From Aphidius gifuensis (Eukaryota > Arthropoda > Insecta > Hymenoptera > Braconidae), in NCBI RefSeq assembly GCF_014905175.1, contig NC_057791.1, positions 11,164,177-11,228,176 on the forward strand: a DNA stretch of 64,000 nucleotides. Direction: 5' to 3'. Of this stretch, positions 56,590 through 64,000 are shown in pieces. The notes under the pieces are model-generated. The model saw only the letters and a program-made list of their open reading frames with translations. It made no database searches and was not told where the DNA came from. The position numbers were made by a program, and so were the translations under genes. Each line of letters opens with the position of its first letter. Position 1 is the stretch's first letter.

Positions 56590-57105
56590 AAACGAGCACC
56601 TGTTTTTACTGATAAAAATATAGCTGATTTTTTCACAAATGCACCAAATCATCAATGGTTGGGAGTTAAGGTAATAATAAAATTATTGAAACTGAAACTA
56701 TAATATTTTTTATAACTTAAAATTTATTTTTTGAATGAATGAATAAATAAAAAAATAAATAAAATAACTTGAAATAATATTGATAGTTAAAAATATTAAA
56801 ATAATTATTAACAATTCTGATATTTAACAAGAAATGATTTTTATTCTTTTATTTTTCAGGTTACAACAATTATGAGTATTTGTTGAGCATTGAAAAAATC
56901 AGAAACCATTAAATTAACACTTGATTTCATATATGATATTAAGGATTCTGGTTATCATTTTGTTATTAATATTCCTCAAGAATATGTAAAAACTACACAC
57001 CCAAACTTGAGAGTTTATGTTAAATATGAAAGTTTGAAACATTCAAAAATAAATATTTTTATAACTTATTTATACTATTTATTAGACTCATTCATACGCT
57101 CATGA
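56590..57105 (+). pseudogene. Recombinase-like gene fragment, two exons, stop codon inside
   Basis: Exon 56,590-56,670 (APVFTDKNIADFFTNAPNHQ...LGVK), donor GTAATA, acceptor TTTTTCAG, exon from 56,860 (VTTIMSIC, then in-frame TGA, then KKSETIKLTLDFIYDIKDSG and FVINIPQE). The order, a Lys-Val helix, a small-residue turn, then a basic residue-bearing segment and a beta pair, is like insect proteins related to Crypton-type tyrosine recombinases, in which the turn would carry the catalytic Arg. Here that Arg is not visible and the TGA breaks the frame. Family assignment is tentative. Confidence 0.5.
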
Positions 57106-57149
57106 AAAATAACTATACTACAATACCGATTGACATGTTTAGTCTTCGT

Positions 57150-57430
57150 GAATGTCGGCAACACCCGACTTCGTCGAGCCAATAATAATTTGAAAAAAAT
57201 ATCTCAAAGTCTACTAATGAATCGTCGTCGATTGAAACTTTGCGGGAATTGATCAGTCAATATTTACAATTGGGTGCTGTGAGAAAACAGAAGTTTTAAA
57301 TCTAATAAGGCCCAAAAATAAAAAATAAATATGATGATTGCTTTTGGGAAAAAAAAATGGAGCATAATGAACATCTCAAAAGCCAATTCGATCCAGAACT
57401 TTCATTTTCTCCTATTATAAAAATAAGAAA
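57150..57430 (+). pseudogene. Coding-like block homologous to the 54.4-55.2-kb array
   Basis: On the + strand: STNESSSIETLRELISQYLQ then LGAVRKQ, and further on EHLKSQFDPELSFSP. The complements of the array units read similarly (ASSIKTLPELIGQYLELG; EHLTSQFDSGLLVLS). Conservation at protein level across inverted copies suggests a genuine former coding segment, perhaps the 3' end of the recombinase-like gene. Confidence 0.45.
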
Positions 57431-57892
57431 AGTAACGGCGGTTCTTTCTTCTGTGATTGGTTGTTTGTTTCCCTAGATTAATATTCTTTTTTTCTCTCTC
57501 TTTATTTTAATTAATAAAATAAATATATTATTCTGTTTCTTCGTCTGTTTTTTCTAAATTTTTTTATTTTTGTTAATTTTATAATATTGTGGTTGGCAAC
57601 GGTTGCTGTAGGGTCAAACATTCTATTTTTGTTGTGTTAATAATAAAATAAAGTTATTATCCTGTTTTTTCGTCTTTTTTTTAGGTGCGTAAATTAACCA
57701 TGCTCTACGTTCTAGAAAAATTTTCTAGGATACTTATTAGAAGCGTCTTAATTTGTACTATTTTGTACCGTAAATGTTTTAATTTGTAACTCAAAATTAA
57801 AGGGTGGAGAGAGGTTTAAAAATCTACTTTTTTTTTTTGATGAATTAGGGGGGAAAAAAAAATTATTACAAACGCATAATAATTTGCACCTA

Positions 57893-58838
57893 CACGGAGA
57901 AAAATTTTCAGCAAATTTTGCTATGGCGCCATATCATTGAGGGTCTATCTTCTGACTATTAAAATATTTACTATCATGTTAACAAAAGAAAACAATTTTT
58001 GCTTTGAAAAATTGAAATGTACCATAGCAATTTATATAATGTTTTTTTTTTTTGCTATGTTCAGAAAAAAAATTACAACGCATTATGAAATTTTTACTGA
58101 GGCCAAATTTATAAGTTAAAATAATCTAGCCTAAAAATTACATTGTACCATAGCAAAATATATTTATTTTTTTTTTTGCTTTGTTATTCATAAAATTTTA
58201 CGTTGTTGCTGTGGACAAAATTAAAATGATCCTCTGAAAATTTACAATGTGCCATAGTAAAAATTTAATTCTCTCAGAAATCCTATAGGTGTCACTGATA
58301 TATACAAAGCAACATGGTTAAAATTACAATGGGCCATAGCAAAAGCAATGACAGACTCAGAAATATCAACCACCCCCACTTTTTAGCCGACTGCGCAGGC
58401 GTGTCTTTGCTTATGTTTAAGTTGTTAATGAAAAACAAACAAATGTTAGCTTTTGTAAATGTTGTTGTGGCGCAGCGGATAACGCGTAGGAATTCTGTTC
58501 GGAAGGTTTGGGGTTCAAACCCTGGTTTAGGTTAATAAATGAAATAAAATAAAATAAAATAAAAAGAAATAAAAAAAAAACAAATAAATAAATTATAGAT
58601 ATTGACAATAAAAAAAAAAAATTTTATAATATTTTCAATAAATGGAATAAATTTTGCGTTTGACCATAACAAAAATTACTATGGTACACAAAAAAAAAAA
58701 ATAGCCACGCCCACACGATATTTTGCTATGGCCCATATGAAAATATCATGAAACCGATAGATGGCGCAGCTCAGCTATGGGCCATTGTAAAATTTGCTAT
58801 GTTTTTTTCGTAAAAAAAAATAAAAAATTCTCTCCGTG
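57893..58838. mobile_element. TA-flanked MITE of GCCATAGCAAA words
   Basis: Ends CACGGAGAAAAATTT and AAATTCTCTCCGTG between TA dinucleotides. The word CCATAGCAAA / TTTGCTATGG recurs at least eight times in both orientations. A SINE is inserted at 58,460-58,575. The frames at 57,937-58,119 and 58,314-58,535 are artefacts of these repeats. Confidence 0.8.
58460..58575 (+). mobile_element. tRNA-derived SINE, family 4
   Basis: TGGCGCAGCGGATAACGCG (A box), GGGGTTCAAACCCTGG (B box), then a tail of repeated AAATAAAATAA. This is the clearest SINE in the window: pol III promoter boxes at tRNA spacing followed directly by a simple A-rich tail. Confidence 0.82.
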
Positions 58839-59459
58839 TAAAAAATAACAACAAAAAAAAAACCATTTAATCCAAAATGTTAATTGGCAATTGCATATCT
58901 GCTTTAATAATCAACATATTTTGATGTTTTTTTTCCAAAGTAAAGAGTGAGTTGTATTTAAAATAAAAAAAAAATTATTTAAAAATATTTATTTTTGGAA
59001 GCAGTATAGAAACATTTTGGAGTAAATATTTTTTTTTTGTTGTTATTTTTGAGTTACAAATTTCGGGCTTGGTGGTACAAATTAGTACGAATTATTCTGT
59101 GTTTCCATTGATTTTTTTTTTCCCCCTAAACCATCTAAAAAAAAAGTAGATTTTTAACCCTTCCTCCACTATTTAATTTTGAGATAAAAATTAAAACAAT
59201 TACCGTACAAAATAGTACCAATTGAGACGCTTCTAATGAGTATCCTAGAAAATTTTTCTAGGACTTATGCAGGCTAGGTTCACGCACTCCCGTCTTTTCT
59301 CTTTTTTTTTTCAAACTTAAAGAGGCAGAGAGACTCATTATCGAGAAATAACAAAAAGTCACAAGAAAACCGAAAACATAAGTGTCCTACGGAACACTAA
59401 AAAACGATATCATTTACGACTAATAAACGCAAATCAAGTATAGTATTGTGAAGGCACAT

Positions 59460-59615
59460 ATGACTGAAAAGAAATGCTTCGTGAAGTTAGCAACGAGTCA
59501 AGGAAGCAGGAAATACAAGTTTCTAGTGAATAGCAAGATACATATCGTGACTGAGGTGCAGCCAAGGGTATTCTATTTATATTTCGATGACATGAAATGG
59601 AGGCGATGTCGATAA
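59460..59615 (+). CDS. Short 51-codon ORF, unrecognised
   Basis: ATG to TAA; reads KKCFVKLATSQGSRKYKFLV and later VQPRVFYLYFDDMKWRRCR, a balanced amino-acid composition unusual in this AT-rich sequence. No splice structure or homologue is recognised. It could be an exon remnant or chance. Confidence 0.2.
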   Translation: MTEKKCFVKLATSQGSRKYKFLVNSKIHIVTEVQPRVFYLYFDDMKWRRCR

Positions 59616-60232
59616 TGAAACTCCATTTATATGTACTTGTAATTATGTTATATTTATTCATAAAGTAGAATCATCATAAAATTTTCAATCAGTTAGTGAT
59701 TTTCGGGTATCAAACCTTAAAATATTTTTCCAAGTTATAAAAGATTTTTGATAATGATTATCATTGCATAGGCCCACTGTATTCATAGACAAATTTTCGT
59801 TTTATTTTTTTTTCTTTTATTTCTTCTTATGAACCTCAATCTTGGCAACGGTTTGAAGCAAGACCTTTGAATTGCACTTTTTCCATATAAAATGTTTAAA
59901 AAAAAAACAAAAATCGAAATTATCGATAATAAGTTGTAATAATTATTAATAATTGGATATAGAATTTATGTACAGTTGTCCAATGGTTCGATTGCCTCGA
60001 AACTCAAAATCTGATTTTGTTCCTTTTTAATTTTTGCTCACTGATACCTGTTTTTTTCAATTTTATGTTAGAATCAGTATTTTCATAATGTTAGTAAATA
60101 AAGAATTTGCTTAAGATTTTCGACGCATTTATCGCCATGTATGCACATGTAAGATCATTCAGTAACGTCTAACTATTCTTTTTTTTAGTTTTTTTTGTTT
60201 TTCATGTTTGTTGCGCAAATATTGCATAGAGT
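59616..60232. other. AT-rich spacer, no gene
   Basis: No terminal repeats, ORFs or RNA features that I can support. Confidence 0.5.
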
Positions 60233-61095
60233 CCCAGGTAGGAAGTGACGACGGGCACAAGCCTGGGACAAGCCTGATTACCCGGCTCTCGGGCCTGTGT
60301 CGGGCCTGAGACACAAGCCTGTGTCAAGTCTGGAATGTTCACGATGTATTTGCTGGTGTCGGACTAGTGTATCGGGCTTGACACAGGCTTGTGTTCCCAG
60401 GCTCGACACAGTCTTGTGTTCCCAGGCTTGACACCGGCTTGCAAAAAAAATTATAAAAAAATATAAATAAACAATTTCTATTAATTTATTAATTTGACAT
60501 TATTATTTCTTACGCGATACAATTTGAATTAACGATGATTATATGAACGAAAATAAACGGCGTAACGGGGGATCGATCCTAGGTCTCTCAAGTGGAACTC
60601 CAATGCTCTATCAAGTCGACCACGGGGGATTCATGAAAGAGTCAGTCAAAATTTTTTATATGAATGAATTTATTCGAGAGTCAATACACAGTCCTTGTAA
60701 AAGCCTAGTACGGTAGTCAAAACCTAATAATTTTTATTTAAAATGTCTATTTACAATTTATAGATCTAATTAATTAATTTTTTTTTTTTAATTGAATATA
60801 TGCACAAGTCAAGTCCCGTGTGAGGCTTGGTAAAACGGGCTTGACACACGGCTCGTGTGAAGCCGGGGAAAACAAAAAACACAGGCTTGACACAGGCTTG
60901 GATCATTGAGGCTTGTGTGAGGCCGGTTGAAAACAACGGGGTCAGTCTTGTGTCAAGCCTGTGTTAACAAGGCTCGTGTGAGGCCGGGGAAAACAATGGG
61001 CACAAGCTTGTGTCAAGCCTGTGCTCCCAAGGCTTGATACACGACCCTCGCACAAGCCTGGCACAGTTGTTCAAGCCCGAGAACTCCTACCTGGG
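60233..61095. mobile_element. CCCAGGTAGGA-ended element of GGCTTGTGTCAAG words
   Basis: TIRs CCCAGGTAGGA / TCCTACCTGGG, with GT on both sides. Both ends (60,245-60,445; 60,800-61,080) consist of GCCTGTGTCAAGCCTG, GGCTTGACACAGGCTTG and AGGCCGGGGAAAAC words in both orientations, much GC-richer than the surroundings. The centre is AT-rich and carries a tRNA-like unit at 60,545-60,632. Confidence 0.78.
60545..60632 (-). mobile_element. tRNA-derived SINE-like unit, family 5
   Basis: On the - strand: CGTGGTCGACTTGATAGAGC (A-box-like) and TAGGATCGATCCCCCG (B-box-like), ~35 bases apart. There is no paired acceptor stem and no obvious A-tail. Confidence 0.55.
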
Positions 61096-62095
61096 GTGGA
61101 AAAATTCCCTACTTATTAACATTACATCACATACATATCACTTATATATTTATACTTATACAAAATCATCATAACAAAGTAAAAAAATTTCAAAAATCAG
61201 TATAATATGTATGTATCATGGTGTATGATATTGTGCAACATGATTATCATGTCGTTTTCTAGGAATGTTTGTGGAGTCTTGCATTACATATTTCTATAAG
61301 TAATTTCAATAAGTTTCTTATTCATATTATCATACGATGTGTTTTTTTTTTTATTACAATCTAATGGAATAATCGTATATTATGATACTTATTACTATGA
61401 ACATTCCAAATTTTTTTTAAAGAAAAATTAAAACTAAATGAAAAATTAATAAAACGTATAAATCAAACAGTGATAGCTTATCATATACAAGCAATGATGC
61501 GTTTCTTAGTTTTATCATTTTCTTAATAAAAATAAAAGACTTAAAAAGATAAATAAGTACAAATTATGTACATATGTACAAGAATAGCAACGCATTATCA
61601 TCATTATCATTGATTAGAACAGATCAAATTAATTTTCAAGTCTTGAGATATTTTTCTTTTTCGCTAGTTTAATGTAAGAAGAACATTTGAATAGACGTGA
61701 GCCTGTCCTGCATTTTATATTTTTTTGTTTTTTCTTTCACATATGTTTTGGTTGAAAACAAAAAAAAAATTCATGCCATGTATGTAAATATACACAAAGC
61801 AATATATTATTTTCTATATTTAGAATGTCAATCCAAAAAAATGAATAAAAAAATTAACCAGAGTTATGCGACATACAACCATATAATCTACTAAAATATA
61901 CATTTTATGATTAGGTTTATATTTTTATAATTATTGAAATTCTTTTCGTATTTATTCTTCTCTCTTTTCAATAATAATAAGTTGCGATAACACACTATCA
62001 TTCATTAATGTTTATATTTGACGTCGTTTTTCAAATGTTCAACTAGTTGCTTTATTTTAATTTAAAGTATTATAGATTACTCGTTCGTTATTTCT
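61096..62095 (-). other. Serrate 3' UTR and downstream region
   Basis: About 1 kb without recognisable mobile elements, following the Serrate stop codon on the - strand. Probably mostly 3' UTR; the poly(A) site cannot be fixed because TTTATT (AATAAA on the - strand) is frequent. The + strand frame at 61,697-61,894 is rejected. Confidence 0.5.
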
Positions 62096-63807
62096 CTAAA
62101 CATGTACTGTTAAAACCTGTCTCGGCCCAAGTTGTGTACTGGTACCAGGTTGCTGATGCGAGTATAATGGTTCTTGAAGTCGTGGCTTTGTGTATGGCTT
62201 ATGAAGACTTTCTTGATAATTGAAACTTGCTGTATTATTCCTCGCTTCAGTATTCGTCGGTTTATAAAGTGGTGGTAAACGGTGTCTCCTTTCTTCAGAA
62301 ACCATTTCCAGACTTTCTTCAGTGTTTGGGATAGAACCAAGTGATACAGCCGATAATGGTCTAACGACTGATACTCTCGATTCACCCAAATCTTGATCTT
62401 TCAATGGGTTAGCATATCTACGTAAATTTTCTTCATTCTGTAAATTATTTGATTTTTCATCCAGATCACCACGATGCCGATGTAGTGCTGTTTCACTAGT
62501 TGATGTTGCAGTTAGTCCAGAGTTTTGTCTAGATCTTAGAAACCAAAGTATGCCAGTAAAAGCAAAAATAAGTAAAGTAATAATGGCACTGCCAAGTAAT
62601 GCAATATAGCTATTTCCTGATCCATTAGAGCCATTATTCGGGTTTGTAAGTAGAGCAGTTTCAACCTTTACTTCCACTACTGATGCCAGAGCAAAGGGTC
62701 TACCCATCGGTCGACTCAGAGATTCGCCGAGGTCTCTGGCAGCGTCAGCAGCAGCTTCAGAAAATATTGTCACTTCAACAGTGTCATTGTCACCAGGTTT
62801 AGTGTCACAAAGTAAAACAACTGATTGTAGTCTTCTTGGATCGGCTAAAAACCTTCTTAGTCGTCGACATAATATTTCAACAGATGTACCAGGTGGTAAT
62901 GTATCTCTTCTAAGGATTATTGTCAAACGTGAACATGTTGGACCTGGTGTTGCTTGACCAGGCCAACATGATAGCGGTGCTGGTATTGCTGGTGGACCAA
63001 CTCTTCTACCAGTTTCAATCGGTCGACATTCACCCCAAGGTAAACATGGTGGTAATAAACAACTTTCACCTGGTGATGGTACACAAACTTCATGTGCCAA
63101 ACATGATGTACCGTTTAGACAATTACCCTGTCCACACCAAACATTACTGCACTGATTTTTACTATTTCTACATTCACATACATTGCAATCATCATCCCAG
63201 TTCGTTGAAATACAACCTATATTTTTAGATATTATGATTTCACAATGTACACCTCTTCTACCTGGTGGACAAACACAGAAGTAACTTGCAATACCATCAT
63301 TGCATGTAGATCCACCAGTACAAGGATCACTTGCACATTCGTTGACATTGATACGACAATCTGGACCAGTAAAACCAGGAGCACATTCACATCTGAACCA
63401 ATTGACACCGTCAACACAATGACCACCGTTCAAACAAGGGAGTAGTTTACAATCATCAACATCACGTCGGCAATTTGGCCCCTCGAATCCTTCACGACAA
63501 ATACAACGATAACCACCGTCAGCAGTATTCACGCAAGTTGCACCATTTTCACAGGGATTACTTGCACATGATGGTGATGCGATGTGACATGCTGCACCTT
63601 CCCAGTCTGGTGGGCAATGACAGATAAAACCATTTCCTTGGTCTTCACAAGTACCACCGTGTCTGCATGTTCCTGGCTCACAGTGACCACCACGAAGAGT
63701 ACAAGTTTTCCCTTTCCATCCTCCACGACAAGTACATAAAAAATCAGCAAGGCCGTCTATACACGTACCATTGTTTCGACAAGGTAAGTTTGAACACTCG
63801 TCTACAT
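62096..63807 (-). CDS. Serrate/Jagged, last coding exon
   Basis: Encodes the last 569 residues (plus a split Asp codon) of a DSL-family Notch ligand, a type I membrane protein. In order: five EGF repeats (from DVDECSNLPC to GRRGVHCEI), a Cys-rich VWC/Jagged-specific region (WDDDCNVCECRNSKNQCSNV ... LPPCLPWGECRP), a juxtamembrane domain (RLTIILRRDTLPPGTSVE), one membrane segment (YIALLGSAIITLLIFAFTGI) and a tail of ~146 residues ending LTVHV. The tail motif SNNLQNEENLRRYANP contains an NxxN of the type bound by Neuralized, needed for ligand endocytosis. The Cys-rich region separates Serrate/Jagged from Delta. Acceptor ATTAG at 63,808. The 5' exons with the DSL domain lie outside. Confidence 0.96.
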
Positions 63808-63888
63808 CTAATAGAACAACAATAAAAAATTAAGATTTTTCGAATGAATGAAGAATTGATTGAATTAGACTTGGAAAATTCTGAATAC

Positions 63889-64000
63889 CTTCGTCACAGA
63901 GATCTCCTGCCCATCCTTCTCTGCATATACACTGGAAAGAATTAACAAGATCAACACAAGTGCCGCCATTGAGACATGGATTACCTTGACAATCATTGAT
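63889..64000 (-). CDS. Serrate/Jagged, penultimate exon (partial)
   Basis: Reads INDCQGNPCLNGGTCVDLVN then SFQCICREGWAGDLCDE, one EGF repeat with a calcium-binding-type start, and splices (donor GTATTC; 81-bp intron 63,808-63,888) in frame into the last exon at the split Asp codon. It continues beyond the window. Confidence 0.95.

Larger units (their letters stand above)
57711..59262. mobile_element. TCTAGAAAAATTTTCTAGG-ended element
   Basis: Arms of ~170 bp: TCTAGAAAAATTTTCTAGGA then TATTAGAAGCGTCT, TTTTGTACCGTAA and AAAAATCTACTTTTTTTT at the left, complement at the right. Inside sits the TA-flanked element 57,893-58,838. Confidence 0.7.
54355..59398. mobile_element. 5-kb element with ~50-bp inverted ends
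   Basis: Left AGTGTTCCGTAGGACACTTA (then TGTTTTCG, TTTTCTGTGACTTTTTGTTA); the right end (59,340-59,398) is the complement over about 50 bases with few changes. Inside are a 287-bp tandem array, a solo end at ~55,316 (TCCTACGGAACACT), recombinase-like exons (56,590-57,105), a block at 57,150-57,430 homologous to the left end in reverse, and a nested element at 57,711-59,262. No target duplication is clear. It could be one autonomous element or a composite. Confidence 0.5.

Noticed and set aside
58466..58535. Possible tRNA gene
   Set aside because: Good A and B boxes but no acceptor pairing, and a repeated AAATAAAAT tail typical of a SINE.
62920..63445. ORFs opposite to or shifted from Serrate
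   Set aside because: Shadow frames of the EGF-repeat coding exon.

Overview
This is a nuclear window from an animal genome, almost certainly an insect. It is very AT-rich, the genes have GT-AG introns, and the only complete host-type coding sequences are the carboxy half of a Serrate/Jagged Notch ligand and a tetraspanin. Almost everything else is transposon debris. The CACGGAGAGAA-type TIRs, the tRNA-derived SINEs and the extreme density of MITEs would fit a parasitoid wasp, but that placement is a weak inference.

Layout. 1-22 kb is a nested repeat block: a 150-bp palindromic satellite, hAT-type, Mutator-like, TA-target and TTAA-target elements, and an 0.8-kb near-identical inverted repeat whose arms lie 15.8 kb apart. 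22.77-36.44 kb is one tetraspanin gene on the + strand: a 66-base first coding exon at 22,774, then a 12.6-kb intron packed with repeats, then three exons at 35.5-36.4 kb. 36.4-46.5 kb holds more palindromic MITEs and SINE copies. 46.5-51.6 kb holds a decayed multi-exon transposon protein gene between arrays of a TTTGTTAATTTTACAAA word, with a hAT copy inserted behind it. 52.3-53.4 kb is a retropepsin-like ORF on the - strand whose active-site Asp is Arg and whose tail is SINE sequence. 54.35-59.40 kb lies between matching ~50-bp inverted ends and contains a 287-bp tandem array and exons of a recombinase-like pseudogene. 60.23-61.10 kb is a GC-richer word-repeat element. 62.1-64.0 kb is the 3' end of Serrate on the - strand, which runs off the window.

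No operon-like or defence-like gene system is visible. The most distinctive pattern is structural. Several elements share a CCCTGGTG-like terminus, but each has an interior made of its own short word repeated in both orientations. Many insertions can be ordered in time because target duplications, and in one case an empty-site copy, are present in the window.

The two host genes are unrelated in sequence and lie 26 kb apart on opposite strands. Serrate is a Notch ligand and tetraspanins organise membrane protein complexes; nothing here ties them into one unit.
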